NCBI GenBank assembly: GCA_016287765.1
Contig: JAEEWS010000020.1
Location: 1-44,142 of the forward strand
From: Lachnospiraceae bacterium
Lineage (GTDB): Bacteria; Bacillota_A; Clostridia; Lachnospirales; Lachnospiraceae
Direction of reading: 5' to 3'
DNA length: 44,142 bases
Part shown: piece by piece, positions 26,245-33,848 of the stretch
How positions within the stretch are numbered: position 1 is the first letter of the stretch
Layout of the letters: each line of letters begins with the position of its first letter
Made by a program: the position numbers and the translations under genes
The notes under the pieces: generated by a model
Databases searched by the model: none
Seen by the model: the letters and a program-made list of their open reading frames with translations, nothing else
What the model was told of the DNA's origin: nothing

Positions 26245-26545
26245 TCATGCAAGCTCGGTTCCGGAGTGATCCGGATAAGGGGGAAGTTCGGTGAGAGTCC
26301 GTCGCAACCACCATTACCGTATTTGGAACTAGTACATCGGTTATTAAATAACTGGACCCAATGCTTGCCTGTTTACCCGAATGCCCGTACATGAAAGCCT
26401 CGGAGTAGCCCGCTACACCTGCGTTTTCATGCACGAGCATTCGAGCAAACATTCTGCGCATTAGTCCATTTATTTTAAAACCGCTGTACTAGTTTCCCTA
26501 AGTCGGAATACCTGCCGGGCATGCAAGGTTATCGCTTGACTTTTA
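26245..26545 (+). ncRNA. Cobalamin (B12) riboswitch
   Basis: The conserved core is recognisable: GGGGAAGTTCGGTGAGAGTC at 26279-26298 with the following GCAACCACC, and the B12 box AGTCGGAATACCTGCC near 26502-26517. CAAGC near 26250 can pair with GCTTG near 26535 to close the element. Between core and B12 box lies a long peripheral arm (about 26340-26470) with the inverted pair AATGCCCGTACATGAAA… TTTCATGCACGAGCATT. Riboswitches of this class lower expression when adenosyl- or other cobalamins are abundant. The downstream genes are importer genes, which fits. No other gene occupies 26184-26733. Confidence 0.85.
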
Positions 26546-26680
26546 AAACAAGTCAGGTGAACATTTTTGGGTAAGAAGAATGCAACCGTTTGATCGCCGC
26601 AAGGGCGGTCTTTTAAGAGAAGTTTTTTTAAGCTTTCTTAGAAGATGACCGCACTTGGTTTGTTTTGCGTGGGAACTGTT

Positions 26681-26718
26681 GCGTTTTGTTATCCGAAAGG
26701 AAGCAAAACGCTTTTCTT
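26681..26718 (+). terminator. Terminator forming the riboswitch expression platform
   Basis: GCGTTTTG (26681-26688) pairs with CAAAACGC (26704-26711) around an inner TCC-GAAA-GGA hairpin, followed by TTTTCTT, 15 bp before the first gene. An earlier GTTTTGC (26662-26668) is complementary to GCAAAAC (26703-26709) and may form the competing antiterminator. Confidence 0.75.
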
Positions 26719-26733
26719 ATATAAGGATGGATC

Positions 26734-27033
26734 ATGGGAAAGTATACAAAAGAGATGAGTATTCAGCTGCTCATCGACCAAAAGAAAAGACTTGAAGAGG
26801 CGGGAGAAGATCGATTTCCAAAGAGATCGGATTTCAGTGACGAAGAAGTCTGCGCCATAAAGGCTTTTCTGGGACCGTGGCCCAGAGCTCTGGAAGCTGC
26901 GGGAATAAAGGAAGTCAGAAATGACTACCGGATACGCCTTAATACCGAAAAAAGGATTAGGGCGAAAAAGCGGAGAACCGAGGCGAAGGTTCGAAAGCAG
27001 GCTGAAAAAAATATTCCTAAAGGAGAGCAATAG
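26734..27033 (+). CDS. Small basic protein with HNH-associated-repeat-like segment
   Basis: A 99-residue protein. The segment EDRFPKRSDFSDEEVCAIKAFLGPWPRALEAAGI (about 24-57) matches the pattern of the homing-endonuclease-associated repeat ('P.r.df…G.W..AleaAGl'), a short DNA-binding-like unit. The last 35 residues are strongly basic (KKRRTEAKVRKQ), which fits nucleic-acid binding. There is no nuclease motif. It is the first gene after the B12 riboswitch, its stop is one base before the next start, and it is therefore part of the cobalamin operon; why it is there is unknown. AAGGATGG is the ribosome binding site. Confidence 0.6.
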   Translation: MGKYTKEMSIQLLIDQKKRLEEAGEDRFPKRSDFSDEEVCAIKAFLGPWPRALEAAGIKEVRNDYRIRLNTEKRIRAKKRRTEAKVRKQAEKNIPKGEQ

Positions 27034-27034
27034 A

Positions 27035-27868
27035 ATGAAAAAAGTATTCGCATCATTACTTGCCGCATTTCTGTTGGTCGCTGCAGTAAGCCCTGCTTCC
27101 GTAAAGGCGGGAGGAATGCTCATTTCCCCCAAGCCCGCGGATGTAACGGTTTATGTTTCGATCGTTAACGGCGATGTGAAACTGGCTCAGGAGCCGGTTA
27201 AGGTGGCAGATATTGATGGGGATGGGTCTCTTACTATTAACGATGCTCTTTATCTTGCACATGAAGCAAAGTATACAGGCGGAGCAAAAACAGGCTACGC
27301 TTCTGCACAGTCTCAATGGGGACTCTCTCTTACAAAGCTTTGGGGAGTTGAGAACGGCGGAAGTTACGGCTACTACGTAAACAACGTTTCTGCTATGGGA
27401 CTTACCGATCCCGTTAAGAACGGCGACTATGTAAATGCTTTTGTCTACACCGATACCACAGCTTTTTCCGACAAGTATTCCTTCTTTGATGTAAACACTG
27501 TTACGGGAAATACCGGAAAAAACATCACACTCACCCTTTCCGGAGCAGGCTATGATGCCAATTGGAATCCTGTTACCGTGGCTATAGCCGGTGCAACCGT
27601 TACTGTTGACGGCAAGGCTACAAGCTACAAGACAGATGCCAACGGTAAGGTAACCTTTAAGGTGGCTGATAGCGGCAGACATGTGATCAGTGCTGTTTCC
27701 GACAAGGAGACACTGGTTGCTCCCATATGCATTGTTACATCTGACGGCGAGGATATCACACCCAAGACAGGATATGATACTCCGATGTTCGTGGGATTTC
27801 TCTTAATGACCGTGATAGGCGGCGTTTTAGTAAGCTTTTACTATGGTAAAAGGGAATATGAAAAATAA
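27035..27868 (+). CDS. Secreted membrane-anchored protein with DUF4430-like beta domain and calcium-type loop
   Basis: A 277-residue surface protein. A signal peptide (1-25) is followed by a domain (about 35-140) with the calcium-loop pattern DIDGDGSLTINDAL (Asp59, 61, 63) and then ENGGSYGYYVNNVSAMGLTDPVKNGDYV. The latter parallels the transcobalamin-like beta domain of the next gene (SGWIYHVNGVAPSCG… LKDGDVIEWHY). An Ig-like segment (about 165-235, TDANGKVTFKV) and one C-terminal membrane helix (251-269) with a basic tail complete it. In this operon it may help capture corrinoids at the surface; that is inference. The upstream frame reaches 26921, but AAAGGAG and the signal peptide place the start at ATG 27035. 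Confidence 0.68.
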   Translation: MKKVFASLLAAFLLVAAVSPASVKAGGMLISPKPADVTVYVSIVNGDVKLAQEPVKVADIDGDGSLTINDALYLAHEAKYTGGAKTGYASAQSQWGLSLTKLWGVENGGSYGYYVNNVSAMGLTDPVKNGDYVNAFVYTDTTAFSDKYSFFDVNTVTGNTGKNITLTLSGAGYDANWNPVTVAIAGATVTVDGKATSYKTDANGKVTFKVADSGRHVISAVSDKETLVAPICIVTSDGEDITPKTGYDTPMFVGFLLMTVIGGVLVSFYYGKREYEK

Positions 27869-29561
27869 GTTTCTGAAAATTATATGGGGGATCATGGCGG
27901 TCATTATCTTAATGACCGGGATCATGCCTTTAAAAGCAGAAGCAGCAACCGTCGGTGAGATCAATGATCTTATCGACGGTATTGTTGCATATAAGACTGA
28001 AGAAGGAAAATGCAGATCTTTTGAGGATTGGGAAAAGCAGCTGGAAGAAACTGCAGGTACCGGTTCGGAATGGTATTTTATTTCTCTTATACAGAATAAA
28101 ACTGCTACAGAAACTTTAAATTTTGCAAAAAGTCTTAAGGAATATACCTTAAGCAACAACATTCCCGGGGCAACGGCCAGACAGAGGATAGCGCTGGCCA
28201 TGATAGCCTGCGGGGCAGGGGATGACAGTTTTATAGAGGAAACAATAAATGATTCCACAGGAAAAATGGGTATCATGAGTTGGATCTTCGGTCTTCACCT
28301 GGTAAATAACGGAGCTAAAGCAACAGATATTGAAACTGACAGCATGATCCGTGAGATACTTTCCGAAAGAAAGGAAGACGGAGGCTGGGCAATAATGGGA
28401 GAAGCATCCGATACGGATGTTACTGCCATGGCTCTTCAGGCTCTGGCACCTTACAGAGAAGAAAAAGAGGTACAGGAGGCCATAGACAAAGCGCTGGTCA
28501 TATTATCGGAGAAGCAGACGGAAAACGGAGATTTTACCGGATTCGGTCAGCCAAATCCGGAGAGTACGGCCCAGGTGATAATCGCACTTACAGCTCTGGA
28601 CATTGATCCCTTAGGGGATGAAAGATTTATTAAAAACGGAAATACAGGTCTTCAGGGGCTTTTAAGATACAGGTGCTCTAATGGGGCATGGGCACACATT
28701 TACGGGGGTAAAGAAAATGATTCGGCTACCTATCAGGCGCTAATGGCCCTGGTGGCACTTAAGAGATACGATCGGGGAGAAGGATCTTTCTATATCTTTT
28801 ATGAGACAGGTGGTTGTGAAAGGGAAAATGACAATTTTAAAGAAGGTATTGAAAAAGAACAAAACAGTGAACGGGAAGAAGAGAAGGACCATAAGGATCA
28901 AGAGACTCTGCCCGTAAACCCTTATAAGGCCGTGGGTGAGACAGAACCCCGGGAAATAAACAAAAAGACTTCCGATATCAACATAAAACTTTTTATATAT
29001 GCGGGGCTGATCCTGTCGGGTCTGATCCTCAGCCTTGTTTTATTATTAAAGGGAAGAAAAAACAAAAAGAATTTTATCTTTATTGCCGCAGTTTGTGTGA
29101 TCCTGGGGCTTATTGTACACTTTACGGAATTCAGTTCGAAAAGTGATTATTATGTAAAGTCCCGGGTACAAAAGGAAAATGCCATAGGCAGTGTCACCAT
29201 GACCATAAGATGCGATACTCTTATAGGAAAGGCTGATCCTGAACGGATACCCAAAGACGGTGAGATAATGCCGGTCACTTCCTATGAGATAGAAGAGGGC
29301 GATACGGTATATGATATTCTGATAGAGGCTGTAAAGGAATACGGCATTCAGGCAGAAAACAGAGGCTCCTCTTCAAATGCTCACGGTATGATCTATATTG
29401 CGGGCATTAATTATTTATATGAACAGCAGTTCGGAGAACTTTCGGGCTGGATCTATCATGTAAACGGAGTTGCACCTTCATGTGGCTGCGGCGATTATAT
29501 ACTTAAGGACGGAGATGTGATAGAATGGCATTATACGTGCGATCTCGGAAGAGATCTGTAA
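27858..29561 (+). CDS. Transcobalamin-like surface protein (alpha/alpha-barrel plus DUF4430 domain)
   Basis: A 567-residue protein. A signal peptide (1-30, ending AEA) precedes a helical domain (about 31-315) with prenyltransferase/terpene-cyclase-type repeats: KEDGGWAIMGEASDTDVTAMALQAL and ENGDFTGFGQPNPESTAQVIIALTAL, the form also seen in the alpha domain of intrinsic factor and transcobalamin. A charged linker (320-375) leads to two membrane helices (about 379-397 and 406-422) joined by a positive loop KGRKNKKN. The last part (443-563) is a DUF4430-type beta domain with EEGDTVYDILIEAVKEY, GSSSNAHGMIYIAGI and SGWIYHVNG. Both domains should face outside and could clamp a corrinoid. Start: ATG 27858, overlapping the previous gene by 11 bp; ATG 27843 is the alternative. 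Confidence 0.75.
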   Translation: MKNKFLKIIWGIMAVIILMTGIMPLKAEAATVGEINDLIDGIVAYKTEEGKCRSFEDWEKQLEETAGTGSEWYFISLIQNKTATETLNFAKSLKEYTLSNNIPGATARQRIALAMIACGAGDDSFIEETINDSTGKMGIMSWIFGLHLVNNGAKATDIETDSMIREILSERKEDGGWAIMGEASDTDVTAMALQALAPYREEKEVQEAIDKALVILSEKQTENGDFTGFGQPNPESTAQVIIALTALDIDPLGDERFIKNGNTGLQGLLRYRCSNGAWAHIYGGKENDSATYQALMALVALKRYDRGEGSFYIFYETGGCERENDNFKEGIEKEQNSEREEEKDHKDQETLPVNPYKAVGETEPREINKKTSDINIKLFIYAGLILSGLILSLVLLLKGRKNKKNFIFIAAVCVILGLIVHFTEFSSKSDYYVKSRVQKENAIGSVTMTIRCDTLIGKADPERIPKDGEIMPVTSYEIEEGDTVYDILIEAVKEYGIQAENRGSSSNAHGMIYIAGINYLYEQQFGELSGWIYHVNGVAPSCGCGDYILKDGDVIEWHYTCDLGRDL

Positions 29562-29592
29562 CAGTTTCTTAAGACACGGGAAGGAACAGACA

Positions 29593-30480
29593 ATGCCGGC
29601 ATTTTCGGATTACAATCCAATAGTGATATTCATTTATTTCCTGGCGGTTGCAGGTCTTGCCATGTTCATCATGAATCCTGTGATCCTGGGAATCTCTCTT
29701 TTTGGTGCGTTGATCTGTTTCGGATCCCGGACAAGAGGGAGAAAAGACAGATCTTCAGGCCTTTTTATAGGCCTCTTTTTGCTTCTCGCATTGCTTAATC
29801 CCCTGTTTCATCATAACGGAGCCACAGTGCTTTTTTTGATAAACGATAACCCCATAACCCTGGAAGCGCTTCTTTACGGCTTTACTTCGGCAACCATGGT
29901 GGTCTCGGTCATATATTGGTTCAGAAGTTTTTCAATGTTTATGACGGGAGACAGGCTTCTCTATGTTTTCGGTAAAGTATCTCCCAAATTTTCCCTTATG
30001 TTATCCATGAGTTTAAGATATATCCCTCTTTTTGCAACTCAGGCAAGAAAGATCAAGGCCTCCAGAAAAGCCCTGGGACTCTGGAAGGAAGACAATCTTT
30101 GGGATTCGGTAAAAGGCGGGATCAAAGGCTTTATATGCCTTGCGGGATGGAGCCTGGAAAACGGTATCATCACGGTGGACAGTATGGAAGCCCGTGGTTA
30201 CGGATCGGGGAAAAGAAGCTTTTATTCCAGATACATTTTTTCACTTTGGGATCTGGGAATGCTGATATTGATCCTTGCCCTGACCTGCGTGGTCATTGTA
30301 AGCAAAGCCATGGGTGTTTTGGATTTTGGATTTTATCCCGATATCAAGGGAGAGTTAATGACCGGATCTGCCGCGGGTGCATATGCATGCTATACGGTTT
30401 TGGTACTTCTGCCGCTGTGGCAGTTCACCGGAGGATCAGGTTCAGGTAGGGAAAAGGAAGAAAAAAATGGACATCATTAA
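29593..30480 (+). CDS. ecfT: ECF transporter transmembrane energizing subunit EcfT
   Basis: A 295-residue membrane protein with several helices that couples the ATPases to the substrate-binding S component. The typical long cytoplasmic coupling helices are present: LRYIPLFATQARKIKASRKALG (about 141-162) and SMEARGYGSGKRSFY (about 196-211), the latter with the family's ARG motif. It lies between the surface protein and the ATPase gene, which overlaps its end by 14 bp. It is 295 residues long, near the usual EcfT size. Being in a riboswitch-led operon with its own S component suggests a dedicated (group I-like) transporter. Confidence 0.88.
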   Translation: MPAFSDYNPIVIFIYFLAVAGLAMFIMNPVILGISLFGALICFGSRTRGRKDRSSGLFIGLFLLLALLNPLFHHNGATVLFLINDNPITLEALLYGFTSATMVVSVIYWFRSFSMFMTGDRLLYVFGKVSPKFSLMLSMSLRYIPLFATQARKIKASRKALGLWKEDNLWDSVKGGIKGFICLAGWSLENGIITVDSMEARGYGSGKRSFYSRYIFSLWDLGMLILILALTCVVIVSKAMGVLDFGFYPDIKGELMTGSAAGAYACYTVLVLLPLWQFTGGSGSGREKEEKNGHH

Positions 30481-32131
30481 GGTAGAAGATCTTAATTTCA
30501 CATATGCTTTGGGAAAGACACCGGCTTTAAAGAATGTATCCTTTTCGGTTTCAAGAGGAGATCTGGTGGCGGTTTGCGGTGCAACGGGTTCAGGTAAATC
30601 CACGCTTCTGAGACTGCTGAAAAAAGAGATCGCCCCGGTGGGAGACCAAAAGGGACGTATCTTTTTTGGCTATTTTAAAGATGGGAAGAAAGACGGCTAT
30701 AGCTTTAAAAATATTGAGGACATGAACACCCGGGAAAGTGCGGAGAGGATCGGCTTTGTAATGCAGGATCCGGAGCATCAGATCGTGACCGACAAGGTGT
30801 GGCATGAACTGGCTTTCGGACTGGAAAATCTGGGAGTAGAAAATGATGCCATCAGGCGGCGCGTTTCGGAGATGGCAAGTTATTTCGGGATAGAGAGCTG
30901 GTTTGAAAAGAATGTAAATGAGCTTTCGGGAGGACAAAAGCAACTCCTTAACCTGGCAGCTGTAATGGTGATGCAGCCCGAGGTCCTGCTTTTGGACGAG
31001 CCGACAGCCCAGCTGGATCCCATAGCGGCAGCTGATTTTATAGCTACGGTGGCAAAGCTTAACAGGGAAACGGCCCTTACTGTGATCATTACCGAGCACA
31101 GGCTGGAAAACGTGATACCTGTGGCAAACAAGCTTATGGCACTTGAAGACGGGAGGGTCACGGCCTATGGGGATGTAAGGAAGACTGTGGCAGGCCTTTC
31201 AAAGGATCCAAAGATGCTGGTGGGCATGCCTGCGGCGGTAAGACTGTTTTCAGGACTTTCTCTTAAAGGAGAATGTCCTTTGGACGTGTGCGAAGGAAGG
31301 CGGTTCATAGAGGATCATTGCGTTAATGAGATAAGATCCCTTCCCGTTAAATCAAGAAACAGAAAAAACGAATCAGCCCTTCGTTTTAAGAACGTGGGAT
31401 TCAGATATGACAACAGGGGAACGGATGTTATACGGAATATGAGTTTTGAAGTCAGGGAAGGAGAGATATTCTGTCTTCTGGGAGGAAACGGCTCCGGAAA
31501 ATCCACTACCCTGGGACTGGCCTCCGGAATTTTGAAAGAAAATTCGGGAAAAATAGAAGTCTTCGGTAAAAAGATCAAAGACCATAAGGGAGGTTCCTTA
31601 TACAGAGAATGTGTGGCCATGCTGCCACAGGACGTTCGGACATTGTTTATTTTTGATACGGTGAAGGAAGAACTTAAGGAGGTTGAGTTCAGACCTGAAA
31701 TGCTGCCCTTTGATCTTTCCCCGCTGGAAGACAGACACCCCTACGATCTGTCGGGAGGAGAACAACAGCTTTTGGGACTTGCAAAGGTGCTTTCCGCAAA
31801 GCCCCGACTGCTTCTTATGGACGAGCCCACTAAGGGGCTGGATGCCTATGCAAAGAAGGAGATCGCGGGTGTCTTAAGGGAACTAAAAAAACGGGGACTT
31901 ACAATACTGTTCGTGACCCACGATGTGGAATTTGCCGCGGCGGTGGCAGACAGATGTGCCCTTGTCTTTAGGGGTGAGGTAACTTCCGAGGGAGAAACCC
32001 GGGAATTTTTCACAGCAAACAATTTCTATACAACAGCTGTAAACCGCATGACAAGGGGCTTTTACGACGGGCTTCTCAGAGTGCGTGAGGTCGAGGAGAT
32101 CATTAAGCTTAATGGTGGTCATAAAGAATAA
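30467..32131 (+). CDS. ecfA: Fused double ECF ATPase (EcfA1-EcfA2)
   Basis: A 554-residue protein with two complete ABC ATPase domains in one chain. Domain 1 (about 1-240) has Walker A GATGSGKST (38-46), signature LSGGQKQ (153-159) and Walker B VLLLDEPT (173-180). Domain 2 (about 304-540) has Walker A GGNGSGKST (339-347), signature LSGGEQQ and Walker B LLLMDEPT (448-455). Q-loops (MQDPEH, PQDVRT) and switch histidines (TEH, THD) are present in both. It powers uptake by the adjacent EcfT and S component. Many Firmicutes encode the two ATPases separately. ATG 30467 is chosen for AAAGGAAG upstream and the normal MDIIKVEDLNF opening; the frame extends back to 30377 inside ecfT. Confidence 0.9.
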   Translation: MDIIKVEDLNFTYALGKTPALKNVSFSVSRGDLVAVCGATGSGKSTLLRLLKKEIAPVGDQKGRIFFGYFKDGKKDGYSFKNIEDMNTRESAERIGFVMQDPEHQIVTDKVWHELAFGLENLGVENDAIRRRVSEMASYFGIESWFEKNVNELSGGQKQLLNLAAVMVMQPEVLLLDEPTAQLDPIAAADFIATVAKLNRETALTVIITEHRLENVIPVANKLMALEDGRVTAYGDVRKTVAGLSKDPKMLVGMPAAVRLFSGLSLKGECPLDVCEGRRFIEDHCVNEIRSLPVKSRNRKNESALRFKNVGFRYDNRGTDVIRNMSFEVREGEIFCLLGGNGSGKSTTLGLASGILKENSGKIEVFGKKIKDHKGGSLYRECVAMLPQDVRTLFIFDTVKEELKEVEFRPEMLPFDLSPLEDRHPYDLSGGEQQLLGLAKVLSAKPRLLLMDEPTKGLDAYAKKEIAGVLRELKKRGLTILFVTHDVEFAAAVADRCALVFRGEVTSEGETREFFTANNFYTTAVNRMTRGFYDGLLRVREVEEIIKLNGGHKE

Positions 32132-32798
32132 CAGGATAAGAAACATAATAAGGATACTCATACCCTTCGTGCTCATACCTGCTGCGGTGGTGGTGGGTGT
32201 ATTTGTATTCGACGACAGGTCATATGCCTTTATCTCACTGGTGGTGGCCCTGCTTTCCGTGCTGCTTTTCGTAGCCGGTTTCGAGAAAAGAAGGACAGGC
32301 ACGGGGCGTATGGCTATTGTGGCCATCATGGTGGCGCTCACGGTTACGGGGCGGTTTGTGCCCTACTTTAAGCCCGTGGTGGCGCTTACCGTTATTACAG
32401 GCATATATCTTGGCGGCGAGGCAGGCTTTCTCGTGGGGGCTATGGCAGCGGTGATATCTAACTTTTATTTCGGCCAGGGACCCTGGACGCCTTTTCAGAT
32501 GCTGGCCTGGGGAATGATCGGACTGGTGGCCGGATTTATGGGAGAGGTGCTTAAAAAGGGCCGGATACCTCTGGCGGTATACGGAATTTTTTCAGGTATA
32601 TTTTTCTCTTTCGTAATGGATGTATGGACAGTGCTCTGGTATAATAAGACAATGGATTGGAACCTGTATGTGGGGGCTCTGGTCACGGCCATACCCTTTA
32701 CCGCTATATACGTGATCTCCAATGTTTTTTATCTGATGATCCTTAAGAAACCCATCGGAGGAAAGCTGGAGCGCATATGTTTAAAATACAGGTTATAG
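32112..32798 (+). CDS. ECF transporter S component, probably cobalamin-specific (CbrT/CblT-like)
   Basis: A 228-residue membrane protein with about six helices. The segments GRMAIVAIMVALTVTGRFV, GIYLGGEAGFLVGAMAAVISNFYFGQGPWTPFQMLAWGMIGLVAGF and the C-terminal FTAIYVISNVFYLMIL have the pattern of ECF S components, with the small-residue AxxxA-type motif for docking on EcfT. The GQGPWTPFQM segment is typical of the predicted cobalamin group. The B12 riboswitch at the head of the operon supports cobalamin or a precursor as substrate. It starts inside the end of the ATPase gene (20-bp overlap). The substrate assignment rests on the riboswitch and family resemblance. Confidence 0.78.
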   Translation: MVVIKNNRIRNIIRILIPFVLIPAAVVVGVFVFDDRSYAFISLVVALLSVLLFVAGFEKRRTGTGRMAIVAIMVALTVTGRFVPYFKPVVALTVITGIYLGGEAGFLVGAMAAVISNFYFGQGPWTPFQMLAWGMIGLVAGFMGEVLKKGRIPLAVYGIFSGIFFSFVMDVWTVLWYNKTMDWNLYVGALVTAIPFTAIYVISNVFYLMILKKPIGGKLERICLKYRL

Positions 32799-32809
32799 GA
32801 GGCAGATAA

Positions 32810-33538
32810 ATGAAGATATGGGCACACAGAGGATGCAGTCAGATGTATCCCGAAAACACATTGACAGCTTTTAAAAAGGCGGCTGAGATCCCGGGACTTG
32901 AAGGGATCGAACTGGATATCCAGTTTACGGCTGACGGTCACATGGTGGTCATACATGATGAAAGAGTGGACAGGACCACGGATGGCACAGGTTTTGTAAG
33001 AGATTATACTCTTAAAGAGATACAGAAACTTAAGATAGGCTCCGTGAACGGTGAGACAGAGAAGATCCCTACAATAAATGAGGTCCTGGACCTTTTGGGA
33101 CCTTATATGAGAAAAGGACTTAAGCTTAACATTGAGTTAAAGACAAGTGTATATCCTTATATCGGAATAGAAAAGAGCATAGTGGAGCTGGTTAAGGAAA
33201 GAGGACTTACGGAGCAGATAGTATGGTCATCTTTTTCAGCCCTTTCTCTTCCTATAATAAGAGAACTTTTGCCGGAGGCGGACATAGGAATGCTGGCAGA
33301 CAGAGTATCGGACTGTATGAGGATACATAAGGCGGGAGTGGGATCCAATGCACTTCACCCCTATGCAAGAGCCATGGACTTAAGTAAAGAGGAACTGGAA
33401 GGCATGACCGTTAGAGCATGGTTCCTAAAGCATCTTTATCCGGAAAAGCCCACAGGTACAAGGCTTGACATAGCTTCCCTTGAAGCTGCGGGTATCACGG
33501 ATATTTTCCTTAATGAGCCTGAAGTATATCTGAGATAA
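32810..33538 (+). CDS. Glycerophosphodiester phosphodiesterase
   Basis: A 242-residue TIM-barrel enzyme that hydrolyses glycerophosphodiesters to glycerol 3-phosphate and an alcohol. The catalytic residues are visible: AHRGCSQMYPENT (His6, Arg7, Glu15), GIELDIQFTADGHMVVIHDE (Glu and Asp metal ligands, second catalytic His) and NIELKT further on. There is no signal peptide, so it acts in the cytoplasm. AGGAGG with a 7-nt gap precedes the ATG. It begins 11 bp after the S component and may be read with the cobalamin operon, though no functional link is evident. Confidence 0.9.
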   Translation: MKIWAHRGCSQMYPENTLTAFKKAAEIPGLEGIELDIQFTADGHMVVIHDERVDRTTDGTGFVRDYTLKEIQKLKIGSVNGETEKIPTINEVLDLLGPYMRKGLKLNIELKTSVYPYIGIEKSIVELVKERGLTEQIVWSSFSALSLPIIRELLPEADIGMLADRVSDCMRIHKAGVGSNALHPYARAMDLSKEELEGMTVRAWFLKHLYPEKPTGTRLDIASLEAAGITDIFLNEPEVYLR

Positions 33539-33542
33539 AAGA

Positions 33543-33574
33543 AACCCGAAGGAATTATTCTCCTTCGGGTTTTT
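33543..33574. terminator. Bidirectional terminator between convergent genes
   Basis: ACCCGAAGGA (33544-33553) pairs with TCCTTCGGGT (33561-33570), with A and T runs on the two sides. The stop codon of the minus-strand GIY-YIG gene lies in the loop. Confidence 0.9.
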
Positions 33575-33836
33575 CTGTTTCATCTTTGCTTTTTTTATAT
33601 TCCGCCACCAGCTTTTCCTTTTCGGATCGGGAAAGCTGTTTTATGTGCCATTCCAGGCTCATGGCCTCTTCTTTTGTTTCCGAGGTCTTAAGCCAGACCA
33701 GCTCCACAGGACGCTGGGATCGGGTGCATTTGCTGGCGGTTCCTGCCTGATGGGCCGCAAGACGTTTTTCGATATCATTGGTCCATCCGCAATAATAATT
33801 GCCGTTTTTCAGCTTTAAGATGTAAGTATAATTCAT
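33555..33836 (-). CDS. GIY-YIG domain protein (UPF0213/YhbQ-like)
   Basis: A 93-residue single-domain protein. The GIY-YIG core is seen as YTYILKLKNGNYYCGWTND (about 3-21), followed by the conserved arginine in IEKRLAAHQAG and the glutamate in SLEWHIKQLSRSEK. These match the small YhbQ/UPF0213 group, usually annotated as putative endonucleases of unknown target. The acidic, lysine-rich tail KSKDETEKPEGE is not conserved in the family to my knowledge. It follows ribU by 12 bp on the same strand and so probably lies on the FMN-riboswitch transcript. Confidence 0.88.
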   Translation of the reverse strand: MNYTYILKLKNGNYYCGWTNDIEKRLAAHQAGTASKCTRSQRPVELVWLKTSETKEEAMSLEWHIKQLSRSEKEKLVAEYKKSKDETEKPEGE

Positions 33837-33848
33837 AAGAAAGAAGAC

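Noticed and set aside
26219..26461. Minus-strand open frame of 80 codons in the cobalamin leader
   Set aside because: It overlaps the riboswitch aptamer and has no coding features.
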